A DNA stretch of 64,000 nucleotides from an uncultured Pelagibacteraceae bacterium (GCA_902558545.1 CACEEJ010000004.1:1-64000); one strand, 5' to 3'; counted from the stretch's first letter, positions 11,142 through 20,446 are shown. The notes: generated by a model not told the origin, from the letters alone. A program made the numbers and translations.

Positions 11142-11881
11142 TGAATAGATACCAAATACTTATTGAGTATGTAGGGACAAATTTTAGAGGATGGCAAATT
11201 CAAAAAAAGGGCCCAACAATTCAAGGATTAATTCAAGAAAAATTATCAAAATTATTAAAAGAAAAAATTGTTTTACATGGTCAAGGAAGAACTGATGCAG
11301 GGGTTCATGCATTTGAGCAATCTGCACACTTTGATTGCAAAAATAAAATAATCAATAAAATTAAATTTTTAAAATCCATTAATCATTTTTTAAATTTAAA
11401 GGACATTGCAATTAAAAATATTAAAAAAAGAAATAATAAATTTCATGCTAGATTTTCAGCAAAACAAAGAATTTATAAATACTTTATTTTTAATCAAATA
11501 AGCCAACCAATAATTGAAAAAAATAGAGCATGGCATGTTCGTAGGCCTTTAAATTTAGAATTAATGAAAAAGGGTGCAAAAAAGTTATTAGGAACTAATG
11601 ATTATTCAACTTTTAGATCTTCAAGCTGTCACGCTAAAAGTCCAATTAAAACTATTAAATCAATTAAAATTAAATCATCAAAAAATAAAATTGAATTTCA
11701 ATTTAGTTCTCAATCATTTTTACAACATCAGGTTAGATCTATGGTTGGTTGTTTAAAATACTTGGGAGAAACTAAATGGGATTTGAAAACTTTTGAAAAG
11801 AGATTTAAGTCAAAAAAAAGAATACTGTGTGCTCCTCCAGCACCACCAAGTGGTTTATTTTTATTTAGAGTTCTTTATTAA
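11141..11881 (+). CDS. truA: tRNA pseudouridine(38-40) synthase
   Basis: Isomerises uridines 38-40 in the anticodon arm of tRNAs. The catalytic motif GQGRTDAGVHA contains the nucleophilic Asp, and the start YQILIEYVGTNFRGWQIQ and the segment FLQHQVRSMVGCL are typical of TruA. The 246-residue length is normal. The last 21 nt overlap the end of the convergent SET-domain gene, leaving no room for a terminator between them. Confidence 0.96.
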   Translation: MNRYQILIEYVGTNFRGWQIQKKGPTIQGLIQEKLSKLLKEKIVLHGQGRTDAGVHAFEQSAHFDCKNKIINKIKFLKSINHFLNLKDIAIKNIKKRNNKFHARFSAKQRIYKYFIFNQISQPIIEKNRAWHVRRPLNLELMKKGAKKLLGTNDYSTFRSSSCHAKSPIKTIKSIKIKSSKNKIEFQFSSQSFLQHQVRSMVGCLKYLGETKWDLKTFEKRFKSKKRILCAPPAPPSGLFLFRVLY

Positions 11882-12352
11882 TTTATTTTTATTGCTCATA
11901 GCAAACTTTTTATTTATTCGCCATCTAGACTCAGCTCTTACAATATACCCGCAACAGTTTTTTGATTTACATTTACAAGGAAATTGTTTGTAGTTTTCAT
12001 CATAACCAAATCCATAATCACAGGTAAACTCCTCACCTTTTTTAATATCTTTGATTGCTTTGACCCAAATTTTCAATCCCTTTCCATCGTAATCACAATT
12101 ATTATCACAAGAATGATTAATTAAACCTGCAGTATTCCATGGAAAATCTCCATCTAGATCGTATCTTTTATTTATTGTGAATAAATATATTGGTTTACTA
12201 TTATCGTACTTATCAGAATCTTGTGTTTGTTTTTTTGTTATAAGTTTTCCGACATAGTCAATTATTTTAGTTCCCTCTTTAATGTCACGAGTTGCATAAA
12301 GTCCTCTTCCTTTATTATCAATGTCAGATTTTTTTATTTTATATAACTTCAT
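11861..12352 (-). CDS. SET-domain protein (putative protein-lysine methyltransferase)
   Basis: A 163-residue protein that is essentially one SET domain. It starts with GRGLYATRDIKEGTKI and has the signature NHSCDNNC (SAM/catalytic pseudoknot), GEEFTCDYG (catalytic Tyr region) and a post-SET-like cysteine cluster (CKCKSKNC) followed by a basic tail. SET proteins transfer methyl groups from SAM to lysines; the bacterial substrate here is unknown. It is last in the minus-strand operon after the HDAC-like gene (33 nt gap), and it overlaps truA tail to tail by 21 nt. Confidence 0.88.
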   Translation of the reverse strand: MKLYKIKKSDIDNKGRGLYATRDIKEGTKIIDYVGKLITKKQTQDSDKYDNSKPIYLFTINKRYDLDGDFPWNTAGLINHSCDNNCDYDGKGLKIWVKAIKDIKKGEEFTCDYGFGYDENYKQFPCKCKSKNCCGYIVRAESRWRINKKFAMSNKNKLIKNSK

Positions 12353-12385
12353 GAAATTTTTTATTTAGAGTTTTCTTAAGAATTA

Positions 12386-13315
12386 TCAATTAAATTCTAA
12401 AAGAGCATCAACGTGTCTTTTAGTGCTGTCTCGAAGTGCATTTAGGTCATAACCGCCCTCTAAAATTGAAACAACTTTTCCATTACAAAACTTTTTAGAA
12501 GTCTCTAATACTCTTTTAGTAATAGTAAAATAATCCTCTGTTTTTAAATTAAATTGAGCGAGAGGGTCATCTTCATGGGCATCAAAACCAGCGCTAATCA
12601 ATATAAACTCTGGTCTAAACTCTTCTAATTTTTTTAATACACGGTCAAAAACGTTTAAATATTCTTCTGAACTTATGCCAGCTGGCAAAGGTATATTAAA
12701 GATATTGTTAAATTTACCTCTTTCTTGTTCTGAACCAGTTCCTGGGTAGTAGGGATATTGGTGAGTTGATATAAAAAGAACATTTTCATTTTCATAAAAA
12801 ATATCCTGTGTTCCATTACCGTGATGTACATCAAAATCTATTATTGCAACTTTTTTATATTTATATTTTTTCAACAAATAATTTGCACCAATACTCACCG
12901 AATTTAAAATGCAAAAACCAGCTGCTTTATTTTGTGAACTATGATGTCCAGGAGGTCGAACACCACAAAATGCATTTCTAAATTCTTTTTTTTCTACTCC
13001 ATCAATTGCAGCAATTATTGATCCAACTGCATCGAAAGTTGCATCTTTGCTTCCAGGTGAAATGATTGTATCACCATCAAGTGAAGAAAAACCTTTTTTT
13101 GGGAAAGAACTTTTTACTAAATTTAAATAATTATTTTCATGTGTGGTTAATAGAATATCATCTGAAACTTTAGATGGTTTCTTCCATATAAGATTTTTAT
13201 TATTAAGTTTTTTAAAATTTTCTACTATGACTGATACCCTTGCTATTTGTTCTGGATGCCCAGGACCTGTATCATGATTTTGAGATGTATCTGATGTAAT
13301 TAAGCCAGTTTTCAC
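12386..13315 (-). CDS. Histone-deacetylase superfamily deacylase
   Basis: A 309-residue class II HDAC/acetylpolyamine-amidohydrolase-like enzyme. Visible active-site motifs are RPPGHHS (tandem His), DFDVHHGNGTQDIF (zinc Asp/His ligands), ISAGFDAHEDDPL (third Asp ligand) and a C-terminal EGGYD. It would hydrolyse an acyl-amide bond on a lysine side chain or polyamine; the true substrate cannot be read from sequence. The start overlaps the dapE stop by 4 nt, so it is translated with the lysine pathway genes. Confidence 0.93.
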   Translation of the reverse strand: MKTGLITSDTSQNHDTGPGHPEQIARVSVIVENFKKLNNKNLIWKKPSKVSDDILLTTHENNYLNLVKSSFPKKGFSSLDGDTIISPGSKDATFDAVGSIIAAIDGVEKKEFRNAFCGVRPPGHHSSQNKAAGFCILNSVSIGANYLLKKYKYKKVAIIDFDVHHGNGTQDIFYENENVLFISTHQYPYYPGTGSEQERGKFNNIFNIPLPAGISSEEYLNVFDRVLKKLEEFRPEFILISAGFDAHEDDPLAQFNLKTEDYFTITKRVLETSKKFCNGKVVSILEGGYDLNALRDSTKRHVDALLEFN

Positions 13316-14469
13316 TTAAAGTAATTATCTAAGATTTTAGTATAAATTAAAGTTAATCTTTTTAAATCAGATAAGGACACACATTCCCCTACTTTATGCA
13401 TAGTTTTTCCTACTAACCCAAATTCTAAACATGGAGCTATTTTTCTTATAAATCTAGCATCCGACGTGCCACCAGTTGTTGATAATTTTGGTTTAATTCT
13501 AGTAACTTTTTTAATTGTATTTTGAATCATAAATGTAGTTTTATTTGGTTTAGTTAAAAAAGCCTCACCAGAAACACTATATTCAATTTTAAATTTTGAT
13601 TTATTTTTACTACAAATTTGTTTTATTATTTTGTTTATTTTATTCTTTAATTTGTAGGATGTATGTTTATTATTAAATCTAATATTAAAAGAAGCACTAG
13701 CTAAACCTGGAATTACATTGTCAGCTGAATTATCAATGTTAATTTTTGTTATTTCCAAATTTGTAGGTTGAAAATCTTTTGTACCTTTATCAAATTTAAC
13801 TTCTTTTAACTCTTTTAGTATTCGAACTAAAGCTGTTGAAGGATTGTTGGCTCTATTTGGGTAAGCTACATGACCTTGAATACCAATGACAGTCAATTTT
13901 CCAGTCATACTCCCTCTACGACCAATTTTAATCATTTCTCCTAATTTATTTGGATTCGTAGGTTCTCCCACTAAGCAAAAATCTATTTTTTCTTTTCTTT
14001 TTCTCAAATACTCAACAACTTTTTTTGTCCCATTAATTGCAACTCCTTCTTCATCTCCAGTGATTAGAAGACTAATAGACCCAACGAATTTTTTATTTAT
14101 TTTAGAAAAATTAGTAACCGCAGTAACAAATGCAGCTATTGAGCTTTTCATATCATTTGCACCTCTACCAATTAAGTATCCTTTTTTTACAGCTGGTTTA
14201 AAGGGATTAATAGTCCAATCATTTAAATTGCCAGGTGGTACAACATCTAAATGACCTGCATAACAAAAATTTGGACTTGCGGTACCAAGTCTTGCATAAA
14301 GATTTTTTACAGGATAACTATTTTTATCTTTGAACTCGAGAATTTTAGTCTTAAAGCCGATTTTTTTTAATTTTTTTTCTAAAAATTTAATTACACCGGC
14401 ATCAGTTTTTGTAACAGATGGAAATCTAATTAGCTCTTTAGCTAATTGAAGTTCATTAATTTTTTGCAT
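13312..14469 (-). CDS. dapE: Succinyl-diaminopimelate desuccinylase
   Basis: Zinc metallopeptidase of the succinylase route to diaminopimelate and lysine. The 385-residue protein shows the M20 signatures GHLDVVPPG (metal His and Asp), GRGANDMK, ITGDEEG (catalytic Glu) and GEPT, then a dimerisation domain and a C-terminal metal-binding half. It follows dapD by 2 nt. With dapD it gives two consecutive steps of DAP synthesis. Confidence 0.95.
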   Translation of the reverse strand: MQKINELQLAKELIRFPSVTKTDAGVIKFLEKKLKKIGFKTKILEFKDKNSYPVKNLYARLGTASPNFCYAGHLDVVPPGNLNDWTINPFKPAVKKGYLIGRGANDMKSSIAAFVTAVTNFSKINKKFVGSISLLITGDEEGVAINGTKKVVEYLRKRKEKIDFCLVGEPTNPNKLGEMIKIGRRGSMTGKLTVIGIQGHVAYPNRANNPSTALVRILKELKEVKFDKGTKDFQPTNLEITKINIDNSADNVIPGLASASFNIRFNNKHTSYKLKNKINKIIKQICSKNKSKFKIEYSVSGEAFLTKPNKTTFMIQNTIKKVTRIKPKLSTTGGTSDARFIRKIAPCLEFGLVGKTMHKVGECVSLSDLKRLTLIYTKILDNYFK

Positions 14470-14471
14470 TT

Positions 14472-15299
14472 TTATTCTCTTAAAAGATCGTTAACTGATG
14501 TTTTTGATCTCGTTTTTTCGTCAACTTGTTTAATTATTACCGCACAATACAAAGATGGCGCTTGTGGATTGTTTTTATCAGGCAAGGATCCTGGAACTAC
14601 TACTGAATAAGGTGGAATTTTTCCATAAGTTATTTCACCAGTTTTTCTATTAACAATTTTTGTTGATTGTCCAATATACATTCCCATACTTAGAACAGAG
14701 CCTTCCCCAACTATTACGCCTTCTACTACTTCGGACATTGCTCCTAAGAAAACATTATCTTCAATAATTGTTGGTAATGCTTGAGCAGGTTCTAATACAC
14801 CCCCAACTCCAGTGCCAGCTGAGATATGACAATTTTTTCCAATCTGACAACAGCTTCCAGCACGACTAAATGTATCCATCATTGTTCCTTCATCAATATA
14901 AGCACCAATATTTACATAACATGGCATTAAAACCGCATTTTTTCCTACAAATGATCCTTTTCTTACAGGTGAATTAGGCACCATTCTAAAACCAGCTTTT
15001 TCATGATCTTCTTTTGTCCATCCAGCTGTTTTTCCTTTAAGTAAATGAGCTTTGTCATACCAGCTACTGTATGGACCATTTAAATTTTCCATTGGGTACA
15101 TTCTAAAGCTTAACATGATAGCTTTTTTTAGATGTTGATGTGTAACCCATTCACCATTGATCTTTTCAGCTACTCTTGCTTTTCCACTGTCTAAATCATC
15201 AATAATTTGATTAACAGCATCTTTTAAAGATTTATCTGAATTTTGACTTACTTGGTCTTTATTTTCCCAAGCTTCATTTATAATTTTCTCAATACTCAT
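14472..15299 (-). CDS. dapD: Tetrahydrodipicolinate N-succinyltransferase
   Basis: Succinylates tetrahydrodipicolinate in lysine/DAP synthesis. The 275-residue protein has the left-handed beta-helix hexapeptide pattern in its second half (NAVLMPCYVNIGAYIDEGTM, GTGVGGVLEP, VIVGEGSVLSMGMYIG) and a typical helical N-terminal domain. It lies between the HAD phosphatase (4 nt gap) and dapE (2 nt gap). Confidence 0.97.
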   Translation of the reverse strand: MSIEKIINEAWENKDQVSQNSDKSLKDAVNQIIDDLDSGKARVAEKINGEWVTHQHLKKAIMLSFRMYPMENLNGPYSSWYDKAHLLKGKTAGWTKEDHEKAGFRMVPNSPVRKGSFVGKNAVLMPCYVNIGAYIDEGTMMDTFSRAGSCCQIGKNCHISAGTGVGGVLEPAQALPTIIEDNVFLGAMSEVVEGVIVGEGSVLSMGMYIGQSTKIVNRKTGEITYGKIPPYSVVVPGSLPDKNNPQAPSLYCAVIIKQVDEKTRSKTSVNDLLRE

Positions 15300-15303
15300 A
15301 GTT

Positions 15304-15975
15304 TTATGAGTTTTTTAATAACCTTATTTCTTTTAAAAATAAAGAAAGATTTTCAATTTTGTAATCAATATACTCTTCATCAGACTCTTTTTTCCCCCAG
15401 TATTCATCATTGATTAACCAAACTGTTTTTGCTCCTCTTTCTTTTCCAACAGATAAGTTTTTTGCGATATCTTCAATATAAAGTGTCTCAGTTGGATCAA
15501 TTTGAAATTTTTTGACCATAAGATCAAATGCTTTTGCCTCAGGTTTTGGACTGTACTCAGCATCAACAATATCAAATACACCGTCAAATTGATCATCAAT
15601 TCCTAAGTGAGTAGTAATATTTTTAACATGTTCTTTACTGCCATTTGTAAAGACAAATTTGTTTAGATTAATATTTTCAAGCTCATTCCTTAAAGCAGTA
15701 TCTTTTTCTAAAAAATCTAAATTAATATCATGCACATAGTCTAAAAATTCTCTTGGAGGTATATCGTGATGTATCATTAAACCATTAAGACTAGTGTTAT
15801 ATTTATGAAAATAATTTGTTTGTAATTCTTTTGCCTCTTTTAAATCAACATTTAATTTATTCGAAATATATTGAGTCATTTTTTTACTTACCTGACCAAA
15901 TACTCCTTCAAGATCACTATAGAGTACCCCATCACAATCAAATAATATGTTTTTGATATTCTTTAATTCTTTCAT
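15304..15975 (-). CDS. HAD-superfamily phosphatase, pyrimidine 5'-nucleotidase type
   Basis: A 223-residue HAD enzyme with motif I LFDCDGVLYSD (nucleophile Asp), motif II VFTNGS, and motif III-IV around EAKAF and YIEDIAKN. The alpha-helical cap after motif I and the overall pattern match the SDT1/pyrimidine 5'-nucleotidase group. The natural substrate is uncertain. The start overlaps the argB stop by 4 nt and dapD follows within 4 nt. Confidence 0.85.
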   Translation of the reverse strand: MKELKNIKNILFDCDGVLYSDLEGVFGQVSKKMTQYISNKLNVDLKEAKELQTNYFHKYNTSLNGLMIHHDIPPREFLDYVHDINLDFLEKDTALRNELENINLNKFVFTNGSKEHVKNITTHLGIDDQFDGVFDIVDAEYSPKPEAKAFDLMVKKFQIDPTETLYIEDIAKNLSVGKERGAKTVWLINDEYWGKKESDEEYIDYKIENLSLFLKEIRLLKNS

Positions 15976-16820
15976 TGTCTTATTAGGGTCCCAGAGCCCT
16001 TGTCAGAGAATATTTCCCATAAACATGAATGTGGCTTTGTGCCATTGATTATACCAGCTGCTGTTACACCATTATTTACGGCGTCTAAGCATGCGTTTAT
16101 TTTAGGTATCATACCTTCTGTAATAGTTTCATCTTTAATCATTTTAAGAACCTCAGATGAAGAAATTTCCTCTATTAATTTCTTATTTTTATCTAAAACA
16201 CCATCAACATTCGTCATTAACAATAGTCTTCTAGATTTTAAAGATTTTGCTATAGCCATTGCAGCTGTATCTCCATTAATATTATATGTTTGGTTTTCTT
16301 CACCTAATCCTAATGGAGAAATTATAGGAATTTTATTTTGATTAATTATATTTAATATTTGTTCATTATTAATCTCATTTGGTATTCCTACAAATCCTAG
16401 CTCTTCTGCTTCTGGTATAGTTTTTATAATATTATTATTTTTTGTGTGAATAGAGATTGCTCCTGTGTCTTTGTCTTTTAAAGAATTAACAATGTCATTA
16501 TTAAAATCGATCAAAACAGATTCAACAATATCAATTATATTTTTGTCAGTTACTCTTAGTCCTCTTATAAATTTTGATTGAATATTTGATTTTTCTAGCT
16601 CTCTTTTAATTCTAGGTCCACCACCATGAATTACCACAGTTGCAAGGCCTAATTTATTTAAAACACTAAGATCAGTTATAAAATTATTAAATACGTTTCT
16701 ATCAATTAAAACATTTCCACCGTATTTAATTACTATTAAATCATTTTTATATTTTTCAATATATTTAGTTACTTCATTAATTGGTGGCCCATCTTTAGGT
16801 AATATCTTTTCAAGGTCCAT
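15972..16820 (-). CDS. argB: Acetylglutamate kinase
   Basis: Second step of arginine synthesis, phosphorylating N-acetylglutamate. The 282-residue protein contains VIKYGGNVL, VVIHGGGPRI (glycine-rich loop), FIRGLRVTD, and NINGDTAAMAIA, all family landmarks. It follows yidC by 14 nt. Other arginine genes in the window are argJ, argD and argF, at separate sites. Confidence 0.97.
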   Translation of the reverse strand: MDLEKILPKDGPPINEVTKYIEKYKNDLIVIKYGGNVLIDRNVFNNFITDLSVLNKLGLATVVIHGGGPRIKRELEKSNIQSKFIRGLRVTDKNIIDIVESVLIDFNNDIVNSLKDKDTGAISIHTKNNNIIKTIPEAEELGFVGIPNEINNEQILNIINQNKIPIISPLGLGEENQTYNINGDTAAMAIAKSLKSRRLLLMTNVDGVLDKNKKLIEEISSSEVLKMIKDETITEGMIPKINACLDAVNNGVTAAGIINGTKPHSCLWEIFSDKGSGTLIRQ

Positions 16821-16834
16821 TTATTATTTTTTAA

Positions 16835-18514
16835 TTAGGTTACAGTTTTAACTGTTGTACGTTTCATTATTACAACCTGTTGGGCCATTGTTAAAATGTT
16901 ATTAACTGTCCAATAAATTACTAGCCCACTCGGGAATGGTGCAAGAATTACTGTTAAAAATAAAGGGAAGAACATAAATATTTTTGCTTGCATTGGATCT
17001 GTTGGAGCAGGATTTAACTTTTGTTGTACCCACATTGATACCCCCATAGCAACTGGCCATGCTCCAATTACAAGGAAAGAAGGCACGTCATAAGGAAACA
17101 ATCCAAATAAATTAAATATAGAAGTAGGATCCTTAGCACTTAAATCTTGGATCCAACCATAAAAAGGCATATGACGCATTTCTATCGTTACAAATAAAAC
17201 TTTATACAAAGCAAAAAATACAGGTATTTGAATTAGAATTGGCAAACATCCAGACATGGGATTTACTTTTTCCTTCTTGTAAAGAGCCATCATTGCTTGT
17301 TGCAATTTCATCTTGTCATCTTTGTGTACTTCCTTAAGTCTTACCATCTCAGGCTGAAGAGCTTTCATTTTAGCCATGCTTCTGAATGAAAAATTAGCAA
17401 GTGGAAAAAATGCTACACGAATACAAACAGTAACAGCAATAATTGCCAATCCATAATTACCAAATATTTTAAAGAAATATTCTAAAGCAGTAAACAAAGG
17501 ACGTGTTAAAAAGTATAAGAATCCCCAATCAATCGTAAGATCAAATTTATCAATTTTTAATGATTCTGCGTACCCATCAATTACATCAACTCTTTTTGCA
17601 GCTACTATTACTTGTAAGTTTTCTTCTATAGAAGAGCTTCCAGTTAACTCTAATGGTTCAGTTGTAACAAAGTTTATTCTGTACTTGTTTTTATAATCCA
17701 TCGTAGTTTTAAATTCTTTTCCTCTTGGTGGAATTAGAGTTGATATGTAATATTTATCTCCTAGACCCAACCATCCTTTTTTAGCAGTTCTTGAAAATTT
17801 TTTTTCTTCAATATCGTCATAATCTTCCTCAATTAATTCTTCATCTAATGTAGCGATAGGGCCTTCATGAAGAATGTAAAAATCAGTTAAACCTTCTGGA
17901 ATTTGATTTCTTATAATTTGTCCATAAGAATAGAAGTCATAGTTTTTATCAGTAGAATTTATAACTCTTTGTTTTATTGTGAATAAAAACTTGTCATCTA
18001 ATCCAATTTCTTTTTCAAAAGTGATGCCTTGATCATTAGTCCAACTTAGTTTTATAGGAGATTGATCAGTTAATTTATTATTTCCAGAAACTGACCAAAT
18101 TGAATCTGCATTTGGAATATCGATATTTTTATCAGTAGTTATAAAACCACTTTCTATTATATAGCCTTCTTTAGAGCTACGTGGTGCAAGAAATTTTACT
18201 TTTTCATTGCTTTCCAAACTAACATTATATTCTTTAAAAGTTAGATCGTCTATTGCAGCACCCTTTAATGAAATAGATCCAACAATACTTTGGTTCTCAA
18301 ATTGAATTCTTTCACTTTGTTCTAACGCCTCTTCTCGTGAAATTTCAGTTACATTTTCTTTTTGATCAAGACTAGGTGCATCTGAATTCTGTTCAGTCTT
18401 AGTTTTTTCGGTTAAATTTTCTTTCGTTACAGGAGGTGGTGCAAAAAATAGCGAGTATAATATAATTACAGCAGCTGATAAACTTATGGCAGCGATTATA
18501 TTTCTAGTTTCCAT
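16835..18514 (-). CDS. yidC: Membrane protein insertase YidC
   Basis: Inserts and folds inner-membrane proteins, alone or with SecYEG. The 559-residue protein has an N-terminal membrane anchor (about 5-26), a large periplasmic domain, then the conserved core from about 350 with RVAFFPL, the MQ-rich cytoplasmic hairpin region, PMSGCLPILIQIPVFFALYKVL, and NNILTMAQQ at the end. It belongs to the classical rpmH-rnpA-yidD-yidC block and shares 1 nt with yidD. Confidence 0.97.
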   Translation of the reverse strand: METRNIIAAISLSAAVIILYSLFFAPPPVTKENLTEKTKTEQNSDAPSLDQKENVTEISREEALEQSERIQFENQSIVGSISLKGAAIDDLTFKEYNVSLESNEKVKFLAPRSSKEGYIIESGFITTDKNIDIPNADSIWSVSGNNKLTDQSPIKLSWTNDQGITFEKEIGLDDKFLFTIKQRVINSTDKNYDFYSYGQIIRNQIPEGLTDFYILHEGPIATLDEELIEEDYDDIEEKKFSRTAKKGWLGLGDKYYISTLIPPRGKEFKTTMDYKNKYRINFVTTEPLELTGSSSIEENLQVIVAAKRVDVIDGYAESLKIDKFDLTIDWGFLYFLTRPLFTALEYFFKIFGNYGLAIIAVTVCIRVAFFPLANFSFRSMAKMKALQPEMVRLKEVHKDDKMKLQQAMMALYKKEKVNPMSGCLPILIQIPVFFALYKVLFVTIEMRHMPFYGWIQDLSAKDPTSIFNLFGLFPYDVPSFLVIGAWPVAMGVSMWVQQKLNPAPTDPMQAKIFMFFPLFLTVILAPFPSGLVIYWTVNNILTMAQQVVIMKRTTVKTVT

Positions 18515-18765
18515 TATTTATTATCCTTCATTTCTTTTTTAACTGGATCAAATCCTTCGCCGCCCCCTAAAAATTTTATTGGATGGCAGGATAAAATTCT
18601 TTTTATACTAATTAATAAACCTTTAAAAAAACCGTATTCTTTTAAAGCATCTATGCTGTATTCAGAACATGTTGGTAAATATCTACAAGAATGACCTAAT
18701 AATGGACTAATCAAATATTTATAGGCTTTGATAAATTTAATTAAAATTAAAGTAAATATATTCAT
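18514..18765 (-). CDS. yidD: Membrane protein insertion efficiency factor YidD
   Basis: An 83-residue YidD protein with the family core [20 protein letters not shown], conserved cysteines and a GFDPV ending. It assists YidC-dependent insertion at the membrane. It overlaps rnpA and yidC by 1 nt on each side, so translation of the block is tightly coupled. Confidence 0.95.
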   Translation of the reverse strand: MNIFTLILIKFIKAYKYLISPLLGHSCRYLPTCSEYSIDALKEYGFFKGLLISIKRILSCHPIKFLGGGEGFDPVKKEMKDNK

Positions 18766-19106
18766 TATTTTATTTTTGCAAAATCTTGAAAAAGAGTTTC
18801 TTTTATAATTTTGTATTCATTATTTAGCATAGAAGACTTAGCTATAACAAGAAATGAATAATCAAAGTTTATCTCTACTTTTTTAACAGCTTCATTCATG
18901 ATGTTTCTTAATCTTCTTTTTATTTTATTTCTCTTTACTGCATTACCAATTTTTTTTTTAGTCACAAAACTGATATTTAGTCTTTTTTTATCTTTATTTA
19001 ATAATTTTCCAAAAAAAATACTTACGTATTTATTAGTAATCTTTCTTTGTTTAAGTAAATTTTTAAATTCTTCGTTTTTTGAAAGAGCAAGTATTTTGCT
19101 TTTCAT
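18765..19106 (-). CDS. rnpA: Ribonuclease P protein component
   Basis: Protein subunit of RNase P, which matures tRNA 5' ends together with the RnpB RNA (not in this window). The 113-residue basic protein has the family's RNR-like motif region ([18 protein letters not shown]). It follows rpmH by 4 nt, the standard arrangement. Confidence 0.95.
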   Translation of the reverse strand: MKSKILALSKNEEFKNLLKQRKITNKYVSIFFGKLLNKDKKRLNISFVTKKKIGNAVKRNKIKRRLRNIMNEAVKKVEINFDYSFLVIAKSSMLNNEYKIIKETLFQDFAKIK

Positions 19107-19110
19107 TACT

Positions 19111-19251
19111 CTATACGGAAACAGTTAGTGATTTTCTTCCTCTTGCTCTTCTTCTAGCCAAAAGTTTTTTACCACCTTTAGTTTTCATTTTTGAACGAAA
19201 GCCGTGTTTTCGAGCTCTTTTTTTATTTGAGGGTTGATAAGTTCTTTTCAT
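19111..19251 (-). CDS. rpmH: 50S ribosomal protein L34
   Basis: A 46-residue basic ribosomal protein read by hand from the minus strand. It starts [20 protein letters not shown] and continues through [19 protein letters not shown], matching L34 across its length. It heads the rpmH-rnpA-yidD-yidC block; a plausible promoter lies about 40 nt upstream. Confidence 0.97.
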   Translation of the reverse strand: MKRTYQPSNKKRARKHGFRSKMKTKGGKKLLARRRARGRKSLTVSV

Positions 19252-19288
19252 AATTAGATTTGATATAGTTTTTTATAATTTTTGCCCC

Positions 19289-19316
19289 TTTATATTAGTA
19301 ATAATTAAAATAGCAA
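19289..19316 (-). promoter_or_regulatory. Putative sigma-70-type promoter for rpmH block
   Basis: On the minus strand a TTGCTA box (19311-19316) is followed after 16 nt by TATAAA (19289-19294), about 38 nt before the rpmH start. Spacing and position fit a housekeeping promoter, but the region is very AT-rich so chance matches are likely. Confidence 0.4.
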
Positions 19317-19348
19317 ATAGAAGATTAAGCATTAAAATAAGAAGAATC

Positions 19349-20071
19349 ATGGAAAATACAAAAAAAATTAAATTATTTATTGGTTTGTCTTATCTATTAA
19401 TTATTTGCTTATTTTTGTATTTCTTTTTTTCGAAATTTAGTCTTTCAGAAATTACATCCTATGACTTTATAAGAAATAATAGGTCTTATTTTATTGAGCT
19501 TAAAAATTCTAACTTATTATTCATAGCTATAAGTTTTTTGATATTGATTGTTATTTGGACATTCCCACTCTTAGGTTTTGGGAGTCCAGTAGTTTTAATT
19601 GGTGGATTTATATTTGGAAAATGGATCGGAACAATTTTATGTGTTCTTGGTTTAAGTATTGGTGCAACTCTTTTATATTTATTTGGAAATTATTTTTTAA
19701 AAAATTTAATTAGAGAAAAATTTTTAAATAAATTTCAAAATTTAGAAATAAAATTTAAAAAATCTGAATTTATTTATTTATTAATTTATCGTTGTGTCGG
19801 AGGAATCCCTTGGCAGGTACAATGTTTGTTACCAATTTTATTTAATGTTAAATTAAAAAATTATTTTTTTTCAACATTTTTTGGTATTGTCCCAAGTGTT
19901 TTTATTATTTCTTCAATAGGAAGCGGGTTAGAAAAAGTTATTGATCAGAACTTAATAGCCCCTGGTATAACTGATATAATATTTTCACCTGATATATATG
20001 TTCCTATAACAGCTTTCTTTGTTTTAATTCTGATTACAATATTTTTGAGAAAGTTTTTTTATAGAAATTAG
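19349..20071 (+). CDS. VTT-domain (TVP38/TMEM64, DedA-like) membrane protein
   Basis: A 240-residue integral membrane protein. The core has GGFIFGKWIGTILCVLGLSI (the FGxxxGxxxxxxG signature) and later RCVGGIPWQVQCLLP, matching the VTT/DedA superfamily, whose members are linked to lipid scrambling or transport. About five to six hydrophobic segments are visible. It is divergent from rpmH, and its stop codon directly abuts the 3' end of the minus-strand tRNA-Thr. Confidence 0.85.
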   Translation: MENTKKIKLFIGLSYLLIICLFLYFFFSKFSLSEITSYDFIRNNRSYFIELKNSNLLFIAISFLILIVIWTFPLLGFGSPVVLIGGFIFGKWIGTILCVLGLSIGATLLYLFGNYFLKNLIREKFLNKFQNLEIKFKKSEFIYLLIYRCVGGIPWQVQCLLPILFNVKLKNYFFSTFFGIVPSVFIISSIGSGLEKVIDQNLIAPGITDIIFSPDIYVPITAFFVLILITIFLRKFFYRN

Positions 20072-20145
20072 TGGTGCTCCCACCCTGTACTGACCAGGGA
20101 ACTAGTCATTACCAATGACTTGTTATACCATTTAACTACAGGAGC
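20072..20145 (-). tRNA. tRNA-Thr (anticodon GGT)
   Basis: Read on the minus strand this folds into a full cloverleaf of 74 nt including an encoded CCA. The acceptor is GCTCCTG/TGGGAGC (two G-U pairs), the D-stem GTTA/TAAC and the anticodon stem AGTCA/TGACT with loop TTGGTAA giving anticodon GGT, and the T-stem CCCTG/CAGGG is perfect. The variable region is 4 nt. The T-loop reads GTCAGTA instead of the near-universal TTCRANY, which is unusual (see findings). Confidence 0.88.
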
Positions 20146-20245
20146 TTAGAGACAAATTGTAATTTATTGATAATAAAGCATTTTTTTCAAATTATTGCCT
20201 TAATTTTTTGATTAATATGATTTATATCTATTTTAGGAAAATGTT

Positions 20246-20446
20246 ATGGGAATTCATTACGATTACAAATCAACTAAAGGTAATAAGCTTATGGAAAAGC
20301 AAGCTAAAAGAGAAAAGAAGCTTGCTGAAAAAAAAGCTAAACGTTTAGCTAAAGAGGGCTCAAAAAAAGAAGAGGAAAAAACACCTGCATTAGATCCTAA
20401 CAAACCAATTTCTTTAGATTTCCTTACCAACCCAAATAAAGAATGA
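20246..20446 (+). CDS. Small highly charged protein, unknown function
   Basis: A 66-residue protein starting MGIHYDYKSTKGNKLMEKQA, with a long Lys/Glu/Ala helix (about 12-48, probably coiled) and a C-terminal ISLDFLTNP. I do not recognise a named family. The stop overlaps the start of the next small gene by 4 nt (ATGA), pointing to a small-protein pair upstream of dcd. Confidence 0.6.
   Translation: MGIHYDYKSTKGNKLMEKQAKREKKLAEKKAKRLAKEGSKKEEEKTPALDPNKPISLDFLTNPNKE

Noticed and set aside
16820..16835. Missing engB between argB and yidC
   Set aside because: The GTPase is often found there, but its absence here does not show it is absent from the genome.
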